Shown here: positions 25,808 through 33,966 of the stretch, piece by piece
Layout of the letters: each line of letters starts with the position of its first letter
Position numbering within the stretch: the first letter of the stretch is position 1
Source of the DNA: Bifidobacterium sp. ESL0790
GTDB lineage: Bacteria > Actinomycetota > Actinomycetes > Actinomycetales > Bifidobacteriaceae
DNA: 64,000 nucleotides
Direction: 5' to 3'
NCBI RefSeq assembly: GCF_029395435.1
Contig: NZ_CP113915.1
Coordinates: forward strand, 186,001 to 250,000
Made by a program: the position numbers and the translations under genes
The notes under the pieces: generated by a model
Told to the model about the DNA's origin: nothing
What the model saw: the letters and a program-made list of their open reading frames with translations, nothing else
The model's database searches: none

Positions 25808-26776
25808 TCACATCGCCAGCAGGGCCTCGGCGGTCTTCTGGTCGGTGACCAGCGCGGAGATGAGCTTGCCGACCAGGCAGGCGTGGATGGCGTTGACCTT
25901 CACGGCGCCCCATGCCACCCCGATGACCAGCGGGATGCGCTTGAGCCGTTCGAGGTCGATGGATATGGTGCGGTCGCACAGGTCCGAATGGATGTGCTGG
26001 CCCTCGGCGTTGATGAGGTGCCCGCAGATGTGGCCCACGACCCCGCGCCGGTGCAGCGCCCGCGCCGTGGCGGTGTCCACGTACTCGTCGAAGATGTGGC
26101 CGAGCCGGTCATCGGTGGCCGCGCCCACGCCCACGATGGCGATGTCGGCTCCGCCCCCGAGCGCCAAGGTGGTGGCGATCTGCGGCTCCTTGCGCATGCT
26201 GTTGGCGATCTTCGCGTTCGAGAGGATCATCGGCACGGGCAGGTCGGTGAAGGTGCCGCCGAGGCGGCTGGCGAGCATGCGGCAGATATCGGGGGAGTCG
26301 ATCATCGGGTTGTCGGGGCTCAGGGCGCCGATCATTTGGGCGACGTTGGATTTCGGCCATTCGCAGATCGGCATCTCGTGCACGGTGGCGGCCACGGCCC
26401 GTCCGTTGGAGACGGTGATGAGCGAGTCCGGCTTGCATTCCTCGCAGAAGAGCGCCGCTGCGTATTTCGGCACCACGTTGCCCGGGTTCTCCTCGTCGTG
26501 CACCTCGGCCACGCGCGCGTGCTTGATGCCGTATTTGCGCTTCAGCCGCTGCTCCACGTCGCGGATGTGCTCCAGCTCGTGGCCGATGGTGATGTGCACC
26601 ATGCCCGAGTCGCGGGATTCCTTGAGCAGGCGCGAGACGGTGGGCCGCGAATAGCCGATGTCGCGGGCGATCTGTGACTGCGTCCTGTTGTCGAGATAAT
26701 AGGAACGCGCCACTTGCAGCACGAGGTCGATGTGCTGCCTGGAGGAGCTAGTGGCCAGTGATTCATCGGTGAACAT
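25808..26776 (-). CDS. SorC/DeoR-type sugar-responsive regulator
   Basis: Regulator of 322 residues. The N-terminal helix-turn-helix (NRTQSQIARDIGYSRPTVSR) at about 31-50 is followed by a SorC-type sugar-phosphate-binding domain (ITVSNGRAVAATV, TLALGGGADIAIVGVGAATD, PLVIGVAWGAVKVNAI). Such proteins sense a phosphorylated pathway intermediate. It is divergent from the acid-sugar operon at 27075. Its own start codon lies inside the palindrome TGAACATATGTTCA, and a second copy lies 94 bp away toward the operon, so it very probably controls both itself and the operon. Confidence 0.9.
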   Translation of the reverse strand: MFTDESLATSSSRQHIDLVLQVARSYYLDNRTQSQIARDIGYSRPTVSRLLKESRDSGMVHITIGHELEHIRDVEQRLKRKYGIKHARVAEVHDEENPGNVVPKYAAALFCEECKPDSLITVSNGRAVAATVHEMPICEWPKSNVAQMIGALSPDNPMIDSPDICRMLASRLGGTFTDLPVPMILSNAKIANSMRKEPQIATTLALGGGADIAIVGVGAATDDRLGHIFDEYVDTATARALHRRGVVGHICGHLINAEGQHIHSDLCDRTISIDLERLKRIPLVIGVAWGAVKVNAIHACLVGKLISALVTDQKTAEALLAM

Positions 26777-26783
26777 ATGTTCA
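26770..26783. promoter_or_regulatory. Operator 1 of the SorC regulator
   Basis: TGAACATATGTTCA is a perfect 14-bp palindrome that contains the start codon of the SorC gene, so binding would block its translation start region and transcription. It matches a second palindrome at 26864. Confidence 0.7.
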
Positions 26784-26863
26784 TCTTAGCTTTTATGGCG
26801 CAAAAGTTTCCCACAATTTCGAGCATTTTCAGCATACGCTGAATCAGAAGTAATACAGACCTG

Positions 26864-26877
26864 TGAACATTTGTTCA
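26864..26877. promoter_or_regulatory. Operator 2 of the SorC regulator
   Basis: TGAACATTTGTTCA keeps both half-sites of operator 1 with a changed centre. It lies 198 bp before the lactonase start, at a fitting place for the operon promoter. A third palindrome, TTCAGCATACGCTGAA at 26828-26843, lies between the two. Confidence 0.7.
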
Positions 26878-27074
26878 TAGACGAGCAGTGAAATCAGCCC
26901 GTGATGGCATACGTTGGGAACTGAAACGTAGCGGGTGGATTTCGATGACACCGTGAATTTGATGGTGGTGCCGCTCGGGACCCGCGCAGGTTGCCTACGT
27001 AAACAATTGCAGTGAGCCGACGGTCGAAGCAGAGTGGTTGGCGGTCGGCGAATCAATAGATATAAGGAGCAACA

Positions 27075-28064
27075 ATGTCGTTTGCACGTACGATTCTGGG
27101 CGATGTCGATCCGAGCACCCTCGGTGTGGTCGACGCCCACGACCATCTCATCCGCGTCGGAGCCGGCGAGGTTTACATCGATGGCGACCATCAGCTCGAT
27201 TCCGTCGAGAAGGCCGAGGAAGAGGCCACGCGCTTTGCCCAGGCTTCGAAGAAGTGGAGCAAGTATGGCGGCACGATCGTCGATATGTGCCCCATCAACT
27301 GCGGCCGTGACCCCGCCAAGCTCGTCGAGGTCGCCAAGAACGTCAAGGACCTGAAGGTCATCGGCGCCACCGGCTTCCACCGTGAGCACGTCTATCTGGA
27401 GACCCAGTCGCATTGGGTCAACCGCTATTCCGTCGACCAGATCACCGAGTTGGTCATCGCCGACATCCGTGAGGGCGTCGATCAGAACGATTACACCGGC
27501 CCGTTCGTCAACCGTACGCCGTACAAGGCCGGCGTCATCAAGGTCGGCACCGCCTACGGCGAGATCACCCCGTTCGAGCACAAGTGCCTCGAAGCCGCCG
27601 CCGCGGCCGCCATCGAGACCGGCGCTCCGGTCAACACCCACACGACCTACGGCACCTGCGGCCTCGAGCAGGCCCAGGAACTCTTGAAGCAGGGCGTGCC
27701 CGCCGACCAGATCGCCATCGGCCACATCCAGCGCAACGCCGATGTCTACTATCTCGAGAAGATCCTCGACCTGGGCGTCTACCTCGAGATCGACGGTACC
27801 AACCGCATCAAGTACCAGCCGGATTCCAACCGCATGATGGAGCTCAAGGCGTTCAAGAAGGACGGCTTCGAAGACCGCATCCTGCTCGGCACCGATTCCG
27901 GCAAGCGTTCCTACCAGAAGGCCTACGGCTCCGTCTCCGGCGTGGACTACAACCCCGCCGTCGACGGCCCGCGCATGATTGACGAGGGCTTCGACCCCGA
28001 GTATGTCGACAAGCTCCTGATCAAGAACGCCGCCAAGTTCTTCACCTTCAAGAAGGAAGGCTGA
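27075..28064 (+). CDS. Phosphotriesterase-family (COG1735) lactonase
   Basis: Amidohydrolase-superfamily barrel of 329 residues. All five metal-ligand positions of the phosphotriesterase family are present: HDH in VVDAHDHL (residues 21-23), the carbamylated lysine in GVIKVGTAY, His in PVNTHTTYG, His in IGHIQRNAD and Asp in LLGTDSG. Characterised COG1735 members include lactonases acting on phosphorylated sugar lactones. It heads the operon with UlaD-, UlaE- and AraD-like genes, so it most likely opens a phosphorylated lactone, taking the place of UlaG. RBS AAGGAG. Not a pesticide esterase; substrate is inferred from context. Confidence 0.85.
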   Translation: MSFARTILGDVDPSTLGVVDAHDHLIRVGAGEVYIDGDHQLDSVEKAEEEATRFAQASKKWSKYGGTIVDMCPINCGRDPAKLVEVAKNVKDLKVIGATGFHREHVYLETQSHWVNRYSVDQITELVIADIREGVDQNDYTGPFVNRTPYKAGVIKVGTAYGEITPFEHKCLEAAAAAAIETGAPVNTHTTYGTCGLEQAQELLKQGVPADQIAIGHIQRNADVYYLEKILDLGVYLEIDGTNRIKYQPDSNRMMELKAFKKDGFEDRILLGTDSGKRSYQKAYGSVSGVDYNPAVDGPRMIDEGFDPEYVDKLLIKNAAKFFTFKKEG

Positions 28065-28069
28065 TCTAG

Positions 28070-28738
28070 ATGGCAGAGAAATTGCAACGTCCAAAGCTGC
28101 AGATCGCCCTCGACACCACCGATATGCCGAGCGCCCTGCGTCCGCTGAACCAGGCGGTCAGCCAGGTCGACGTCATCGAGTGCGGCACGATTCTCATCAT
28201 CGCGGAAGGCCTCAAGGCCGTGCGTGAGGTGCGTGCCCTCTACCCGAACAAGACGATTCTGGCCGACGTGCGCATCGCCGAGGCCGGCGCGCTGATCGCC
28301 CGCAACTGCTTCGAAGCCGGAGCCAACTGGGTTTCCGTGGTGGCCGGTGCTTCGATGACCACGGTCGAGCAGGTCGTCAAAGTCGCCAACGAGTACGGCG
28401 GCGAGGTGCAGATCGAGCTCGGTGAGAAGTACGATCCGGACCAGGCCCGCGAATGGCGTCGCCTGGGTGCCACGCAGGTCATCGTCCACCGTTCCCGTGA
28501 CGCGGAAGTCGCCGGCAAGCTCACTTGGGGCCCCAACGACATCCAGCGCATCAAGGAGCTGCACGACATGGGCTTCATGGTCACCGTCACCGGCGGCGTG
28601 AAGGCCGACGATCTGCCGTTCTTCAAGGGCGCCCCGGTCGGGGTCATCATCTCCGGGCGTGGCATCGTGAAGGCCGACGATCCGCTGGCCGCCGCGAAGC
28701 ACCTGCAAGACACCATCAGCGAGGTGTGGCCGCAATGA
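28070..28738 (+). CDS. ulaD: 3-keto-L-gulonate-6-phosphate decarboxylase-like protein
   Basis: OMP-decarboxylase-superfamily barrel of 222 residues, starting 5 bp after the lactonase. The residues that mark ketogulonate-phosphate decarboxylases are kept: Glu in VQIEL, Arg in VHRSRD and Thr in VTVTGG. However the catalytic D-x-K-x-x-D of the superfamily reads D-V-R-I-A-E (ILADVRIAEAG), so the lysine is arginine and the last aspartate is glutamate. Family members decarboxylate 3-keto-L-gulonate 6-phosphate to L-xylulose 5-phosphate. The following gene overlaps by 4 bp. The substitutions may mean altered chemistry or a different substrate. Confidence 0.82.
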   Translation: MAEKLQRPKLQIALDTTDMPSALRPLNQAVSQVDVIECGTILIIAEGLKAVREVRALYPNKTILADVRIAEAGALIARNCFEAGANWVSVVAGASMTTVEQVVKVANEYGGEVQIELGEKYDPDQAREWRRLGATQVIVHRSRDAEVAGKLTWGPNDIQRIKELHDMGFMVTVTGGVKADDLPFFKGAPVGVIISGRGIVKADDPLAAAKHLQDTISEVWPQ

Positions 28739-29592
28739 GCACCGTCAGGCTTGGCATCTACGAGAAGGCACTCAAGCATACCGACGACTGGGATTCGTTC
28801 TTCGTCCAGGTGCGCGATGGTGGGTTCATGTTCATGGACATCTCCGTCGATGAGTCGCCCGAACGCATGGCCCGTCTCGATTGGACGCCGGCTCAGGCAC
28901 GGGAATTCCGCGCCGCGGCCGACCGCCAAGGCGTGCAGATCGGAGGTATGTGCCTGAGCTGCCATCGCAAGGTTGGCCCTGGTTCGGCCGATCCGAAAGT
29001 ACGTCAGGAAGCCGACGACATCTTCCGCAAGGCCATCGACCTCTGCCATGAGGCCGGCATCCCCGTGGTGCAGGTCGCCGGATATTACGCCTACTACGAG
29101 GATTCCGACGATGGGCAGCGCGCCCGTTACGTCGAATCCCTCCGTCGCGCGGCGTCGTACGCGGCACAGGCCGGCGTGATGCTGGGCATCGAGAATGTGG
29201 ACGGTAACGATGTCACCTCGATTACCAAGGGTCTCGCGATCTGCGACGAGATTCACTCGCAGTGGCTCACCATGTATCCCGATATCGGCAACCTCGCCGA
29301 GCAGCAGCTCGACACCACCGCCGAACTCAAGGCCGGCGAAGGCCGGATGCTCGCCATCCACGTCAAGGACGTGCTGCCTGGCCAGCCGCGCCGCATCCCG
29401 ATGGGCACCGGCGTCACCGATTTCGCCGCCGCGTTCAAGGAATTGAAGCGGCAGGATTGGTCCGGCCGCATGATGCTCGAGATGTGGAACGACGATGCGC
29501 CGAACTCCAGCGAGATCAGCTCGCAGGCCCGCGAAAAGGTCGCCGGCTGGCTGGGCGACGCGGGTATCACGGTCGCCTCAAGGCAAGACTAA
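28735..29592 (+). CDS. ulaE: L-xylulose-5-phosphate 3-epimerase
   Basis: TIM-barrel epimerase of 285 residues converting L-xylulose 5-phosphate to L-ribulose 5-phosphate. It matches UlaE/SgbU along the length: LGIYEKAL at the start, SVDESPERMARLDW, MCLSCHR, and the metal and catalytic residues in GIENVDG (Glu), YPDIGN (Asp), IHVKD (His) and LEMWN (Glu). The ATG overlaps the ulaD stop as ATGA, so translation is coupled. It is cytoplasmic and the second-to-last step before the phosphoketolase shunt. Confidence 0.93.
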   Translation: MSTVRLGIYEKALKHTDDWDSFFVQVRDGGFMFMDISVDESPERMARLDWTPAQAREFRAAADRQGVQIGGMCLSCHRKVGPGSADPKVRQEADDIFRKAIDLCHEAGIPVVQVAGYYAYYEDSDDGQRARYVESLRRAASYAAQAGVMLGIENVDGNDVTSITKGLAICDEIHSQWLTMYPDIGNLAEQQLDTTAELKAGEGRMLAIHVKDVLPGQPRRIPMGTGVTDFAAAFKELKRQDWSGRMMLEMWNDDAPNSSEISSQAREKVAGWLGDAGITVASRQD

Positions 29593-30053
29593 ATCCAATG
29601 GTTATGGTTTCGCGCTTTCCGGGCCTGCAGGTTCGAGGGCCGGGGAGCGCAGAGCCGATAACTCAATACAAGCAAAACTGAATACTGAAACAACCGGCCG
29701 ATTTGAACGCGATGTCGATGTTCATTTTGGCTACTTAAGATAACTTAAAACGTAATAAGAGAAAGGCTGGGCCGAGGAGGCCGCGGTGCCGACGCCGCCG
29801 CCGAACCGACCAGCCATGACAAACGAAAACGGTTCTGCTCCGGGATTCCCAACCGGACGCAGCTGCGCCGCCGACCATGTCAACTGAAGGATATGGCAAG
29901 CGGCCCCACGGTTCCGCCGAGTGCGTATGGCGCGGGCGCGAATCGCTCCATCGGCCTGCCGGTGCGCGGCAGGAAGGCGGTGGGGTGCCAGTCGGATATG
30001 GCATTCCGCCACACGCAAACACACAAAGCGAATAGTTACAAGGAAGTGCTGTT
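29593..30053. other. Gap inside the acid-sugar operon
   Basis: About 460 bp with no convincing gene. It includes an AT-rich TTAAGATAACTTAAAACG stretch near 29740 that could be a promoter, a very GC-rich segment (29770-29815) and a TGTTCA half-site near 29718 that matches the SorC operators. AAGGAAG precedes the next gene. A secondary promoter for pfkB and the transporter is likely. Confidence 0.4.
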
Positions 30054-31004
30054 ATGGCAACGTATGATCTTTCCACTATCGGTGAAGGCCAGATTCGCTT
30101 CACCGTCAACAGCGGCGAACGCCTCATGTTCACCCGCTCCGTCTCGATGAACCCCGCCTGCTCCGAGGCGAATGTGGCCGGGCTTCTGGCCCAGCTGGGG
30201 CGCAAGACGCTTTGGACGAGCTCGCTGCCCGTCGGCGATCTCGGCGACTACATCCTCACCGAGTACCGCTCCGTCGGCGTCGACATGAAGACGATGGTGC
30301 GCAAGCCCGGCGGCCGCACCGCACTCTACTTCATGGAGCCCGGCGCCGGCCCGATGCCCGCCAACGTCATCTATGACCGCGACTGGACCGTCTTCCGCGG
30401 CACCGGCGTCGACGAATATGACTGGGACACGATCCTCGACACGAAGCTCATGTTCCTCACCGGCATCACCGCCTCGCTCACCGACACCACCGCCGAGGTC
30501 GTGCGCTACGCCGCCGACCAGGCCGTCAAGCGCGGCGCCAAGCTCGCCCTCGACGTCAACTTCCGCCGCAAGCTGTGGAGCGGCGAGAAGGCCCGCAAGG
30601 TGCTCACCCCCATCGCCCAGGAGGCCAACGTGCTCTTCTGCTCGATCGCGGACGCCGAGAAGGTCTTCGGCATCACCGGCACCCCCGAGGAGGTCACCGA
30701 CGAGCTGATGAAGCGCTTCAACCCGGAGTACGTCGTCTCCACCAACCACATGCAGGGCCCCTACCTGCGCACGCACGAGGGCTTCACCGAGTACCACACC
30801 ACGCCCGTCCCGGTCATCGACCGCCCCGGCGCCGGCGACTCGTTCGTCTCGGCAACGCTGCACGGCTACCTTTCCGGCGAGATTGCGGAAGGCGTGAAGT
30901 GGGGCCAGCGCGCCTCCGAGTTCGCGATCACCCACAAGGGCGACCTGACCCGCATCCGTCCCGACGAACTCAACATCCCGCTGGGCACCGACATCGACCG
31001 CTGA
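30054..31004 (+). CDS. PfkB-family sugar (acid) kinase
   Basis: Ribokinase-fold kinase of 316 residues. It has the sugar-contact motif LDVNFRRKLW seen in 2-keto-3-deoxygluconate kinases and the anion-hole signature DRPGAGDSFVSA near 262-273 with the catalytic Asp. It phosphorylates a sugar or sugar acid with ATP in the cytoplasm. In this operon it is the only candidate for producing the phosphorylated substrate, since no phosphotransferase system is present. Similarity to KDG kinase suggests an acidic sugar or lactone as substrate. Several CTGATAG repeats follow the stop. Confidence 0.87.
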   Translation: MATYDLSTIGEGQIRFTVNSGERLMFTRSVSMNPACSEANVAGLLAQLGRKTLWTSSLPVGDLGDYILTEYRSVGVDMKTMVRKPGGRTALYFMEPGAGPMPANVIYDRDWTVFRGTGVDEYDWDTILDTKLMFLTGITASLTDTTAEVVRYAADQAVKRGAKLALDVNFRRKLWSGEKARKVLTPIAQEANVLFCSIADAEKVFGITGTPEEVTDELMKRFNPEYVVSTNHMQGPYLRTHEGFTEYHTTPVPVIDRPGAGDSFVSATLHGYLSGEIAEGVKWGQRASEFAITHKGDLTRIRPDELNIPLGTDIDR

Positions 31005-31114
31005 TAGCAGCTGATAGTCCGCTGATAGCCCGGTGATAGCAGTCGCTGTTCCGGGCCGCTATATAACCCGAAATTGAGAGTCAAAAAGAGTTAAAAAGAA
31101 CAAGGAAAACAAAT

Positions 31115-32482
31115 ATGAGTACAACAACAAACGCTCCAGCGGCGTCGGCCAAACCGGTCACCGCATATGAGCAGATGGATTCCAAGCCGCTGACCGGCCA
31201 CCAGAAAAGCATCATCTCGCTGGTGATCCTGGGCAACGTCTCGGAGTTCTTCGACATGTTCCTGATCGGCTTCGTCGTCTCGCTGCTGACCACCGCCTGG
31301 AAGCTCACCGGCTTCGAGGCCGGCGTCATCCTGGCCTGCTCCGGACTGGGCACGGTCATCGGCTCCATCATGTGGGGCCGCCTGGCCGACAAGTTCGGCC
31401 GTAAGCGAGCCTTCCAGTGGTGCGTGATCTGCTTCGTGGCCTTCACTGTCCTCTCGGTGTTCCTGCCCGATCGCGCCTGGGCGCTGCTCGCCTTCCTGCG
31501 CATCGGCGTGGGCGTCGGCGTCGGCGGCCTCAACATCACCTCGATCCCCTACGTCCAGGAGTTCGTGCCCAGCAAGAACCGTGGCATGCTCTCGGGCCTG
31601 GCTTCCGTGTTCATTCCTCTGGGCCTGCTGCTTGGCTCTGTCTCCCAGAGCATCGTCGGCGACAACTGGCGTATCCTCATCGCCATCGGCGCCCTGCCGG
31701 TGCTGCTGCTCGTCTGGCTGCACTACGTTCCTGAATCCCCGCGTTTCTATCAGACCAAGGGCCAGGACGACAAGGCCCGCGAGGCTCTGGCTTGGGCCAT
31801 GGAGCTTCCGGTCAGCGAAGTCGGCACCCTGCCGGCCGTCGAGGTCGAGAAGAAGGTCGGCTACAGCGAGCTCTTCAGCAAGCACATGCGTCCGCTGGTC
31901 ATCATCACCATCGGCTCCTTCTGCTTCATGATGGGCAGCTTCGCCATCCAGTCTTGGGGCCAGACGCTCCTGAAGGACGCGTTCCACTTCACCCCGCAGA
32001 TGGTCGCCTACCTGTTCATGGGCGTCTCCGTGGCCGACTGCATCGGTCGCTTCGGCTCCGCTTGGCTCGCCGACGTCATCGGCCGTCGCTGGACGATGTT
32101 CATCTTCGGCATCGTCGGCGCCCTGGGTTGCTTCTACGCCGCGTTCTTCCACAGCTCCGGCTGGGCGTTCTACATCGCGATCCTCATCATCATGACCTTC
32201 GCTGATGGCGCCTTCGGCATCTTGAACGCCTTCGGTGGCGAGCAGTTCCCGAACGACGTGCGCTCCACCGGTCTTGGTCTCGGCTACGGCCTCGGCGCCA
32301 TCGCCAAGATCATCGGCCCGGCGCTCATGGGTGTGCTCGTCGGCGGCAGCTTCGTCGCCCAGCACATCGACATCTCCGTGATCACCAAGGCGTTCAGCTT
32401 CTTCGGCATCTGCCTGGTCATCGGCGCGATCACCTATCTGTTCGCCAAGGAGACCCGTGGCAAGGACCTCGAGAGCCTGTAA
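31115..32482 (+). CDS. MFS transporter for sugar acid or related substrate
   Basis: Twelve-helix major facilitator of 455 residues. Signatures GRLADKFGRKR (loop 2-3), PESPRFYQTKG (after helix 6), RFGSAWLADVIGRR (loop 8-9) and ETRGKDLESL at the C-terminus place it with sugar-porter or metabolite:H+ symporters. RBS CAAGGA upstream. It follows the kinase by 110 bp and is probably the uptake system of the operon. A triplet of palindromic repeats separates it from araD. Confidence 0.88.
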   Translation: MSTTTNAPAASAKPVTAYEQMDSKPLTGHQKSIISLVILGNVSEFFDMFLIGFVVSLLTTAWKLTGFEAGVILACSGLGTVIGSIMWGRLADKFGRKRAFQWCVICFVAFTVLSVFLPDRAWALLAFLRIGVGVGVGGLNITSIPYVQEFVPSKNRGMLSGLASVFIPLGLLLGSVSQSIVGDNWRILIAIGALPVLLLVWLHYVPESPRFYQTKGQDDKAREALAWAMELPVSEVGTLPAVEVEKKVGYSELFSKHMRPLVIITIGSFCFMMGSFAIQSWGQTLLKDAFHFTPQMVAYLFMGVSVADCIGRFGSAWLADVIGRRWTMFIFGIVGALGCFYAAFFHSSGWAFYIAILIIMTFADGAFGILNAFGGEQFPNDVRSTGLGLGYGLGAIAKIIGPALMGVLVGGSFVAQHIDISVITKAFSFFGICLVIGAITYLFAKETRGKDLESL

Positions 32483-32506
32483 GGTCCGGTGAGGTTTTGC
32501 TAGGTT

Positions 32507-32677
32507 CCGCCATATTCGCGCCACTTGCTTGTGGTCAGTGGTTCAAATATGGCGGAACTTTTTTATGGCGACATTTTTGGGTCGCTTAGACGCTCGCAGT
32601 GGCTTGTTTATGGCGGTTTTATGCGGTTCCGACATAAAAGGGCTGCTAGCCCGATGTGAGTGGCTTGTTTATGGTGG
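32507..32677. repeat. Triplet of CGCCAT-type palindromic repeats within an operon
   Basis: Three units begin near 32507, 32567 and 32628, 60-61 bp apart. The first runs CCGCCATATTCGCGCCACT to AGTGGTTCAAATATGGCGG. The second and third end TGGCTTGTTTATGGCGG and TGGCTTGTTTATGGTGG. They occupy half of the 352-bp gap between the MFS gene and araD; no gene is visible there. Confidence 0.87.
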
Positions 32678-32834
32678 AATTCGGTGAGCACTTGTTGCAT
32701 TGTGCTCCACGGGGCCTATGTGAGCGGTAACATAGATACTGTATGTTGGAAATATCAATAAAGATGGTTGATTGTCGGTGACGCGGAAGTCACGTTCGCG
32801 CCAGCGGTAATCGCAACTGAAAGGAACAGTCATT

Positions 32835-33527
32835 ATGACTACGTTGGATGATTTTGGACCTGAGGTACGCGCCGAGGTCAAGCAGGTGCGCCAGGTCGTC
32901 GCCTCGCTGCACGAGCAGCTGATCAAGTGGAACCTCGTGGTGTGGACCGCGGGCAACGTCTCGCAGCGCCTGCGCACCGCCGACCTCATGGTCATCAAGC
33001 CCAGCGGCATGCGCTATGAGAGCCTGACCCCTGAGTCGATGGTCGTCTGCGACCTCAACGGCGACCCGGTCGACGGCCTCGCCGGCCCGAGCTCCGACAC
33101 CAAGTCGCACGCCTACATCTACCGCCACATGCCCGACGTCTACGGCGTGGTGCACACCCACTCCACCTACGCCACCGCCTGGGCCGCCACTGGTCAGGAC
33201 ATCCCCTGCGGCCTGACCATGATGGGCGACGAGTTCGGCGGCCCCGTGCCCGTCGGCCCATTCGAGCTCATCGGTTCCGAGGCCATTGGCAAGGGCGTGG
33301 TCGACACGCTCAAGAAGTACCCGCATTCGCCGGCCGTGCTCATGCAGAACCACGGCCCCTTCACCATCGGCAAGGATGGCGAGTCCGCTGTCAAGGCCGC
33401 CGCGATGACCGAGGAGGTCGCCCACACCATGTGGGCTGCCAAGCAGCTCGGCGACATCATCCCCATCGCCCAGTCCGACATTGACAAGCTTAACGATCGC
33501 TACCAGAACGTCTACGGCCAGCACTGA
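32835..33527 (+). CDS. araD: L-ribulose-5-phosphate 4-epimerase
   Basis: Class II aldolase-fold epimerase of 230 residues (AraD/UlaF/SgbE type). It makes D-xylulose 5-phosphate, the substrate of the bifidobacterial phosphoketolase, from L-ribulose 5-phosphate. Visible motifs are TAGNVSQR and KPSG (phosphate binding), SSDT, the zinc ligands HTH in VVHTHSTYAT and His in QNHGPF, the Asp in MMGDEFGG and the C-terminal Tyr in YQNVYGQH. RBS AAAGGA. It ends the SorC-linked operon; the palindrome triplet before it may affect read-through. Confidence 0.93.
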   Translation: MTTLDDFGPEVRAEVKQVRQVVASLHEQLIKWNLVVWTAGNVSQRLRTADLMVIKPSGMRYESLTPESMVVCDLNGDPVDGLAGPSSDTKSHAYIYRHMPDVYGVVHTHSTYATAWAATGQDIPCGLTMMGDEFGGPVPVGPFELIGSEAIGKGVVDTLKKYPHSPAVLMQNHGPFTIGKDGESAVKAAAMTEEVAHTMWAAKQLGDIIPIAQSDIDKLNDRYQNVYGQH

Positions 33528-33793
33528 AAATATGGAGTGTCATCGCCCAGCCAGAGATTTCGACGTACCTTTGTACGCCTTCATCTCTGGCTGAACGATG
33601 CCACACACATATTTTCGGATGAAATGTTAAAGATCCGCAGAAGATTCGACGTACCTTTGTGCGCCTTCGCCTTCTGCGGGCGTTTTGCCACACGCGTGTC
33701 GTCAGTGCTGGTCCGGGGTTGCTGTGGTGGTGTAAGCAGGTTGTCGTTTTCGCCTTCGTCGACGGTGACACGATGCCACACACATATTTTCGG
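33526..33793. repeat. Hairpin repeats with conserved loops after araD
   Basis: An 91-bp palindromic element (33526-33616) has outer arms GAAAATATGGAGTGTCATCG and CGATGCCACACACATATTTTC and an inner hairpin with stem CAGCCAGAGAT/ATCTCTGGCTG. A second hairpin (33635-33680) has a different stem, CCGCAGAAG/CTTCTGCGG, but the same loop sequence TTCGACGTACCTTTGT-CGCCTTC. A third outer arm recurs at 33771-33793 after a degenerate CGCCTTCGTCGACGG core. Retained loops with changed but still paired stems suggest selection on structure. Confidence 0.75.
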
Positions 33794-33853
33794 GTGTGAC
33801 GGTAATTAGTGGCGACTTCTGCTAGTCGCCGCAAGATAAGCGTCCATAGATAA

Positions 33854-33900
33854 CAATTGGGCACTCCCTGGATTCATGGGGGAGTGCCCAATTGCTGTTT
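33854..33900. terminator. Bidirectional terminator between araD and lutC
   Basis: CAATTGGGCACTCCC and GGGAGTGCCCAATTG form a 15-bp perfect stem with a short loop, with T-rich sequence on both sides. It separates the two convergent operons. Confidence 0.9.
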
Positions 33901-33966
33901 TCAGAGGAATCTATCGCCTGTGACTAGTCAGACAACGGATACGTAGGGAATGGCCATAGGCGGCAA

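Noticed and set aside
27075-28064. Organophosphate-degrading phosphotriesterase
   Set aside because: The metal ligands are shared by the whole family; the operon context points to a sugar lactonase.
29731-30205. Possible small genes between ulaE and pfkB
   Set aside because: Frames are Pro/Arg/Ser-rich with no ribosome site and overlap the pfkB start.
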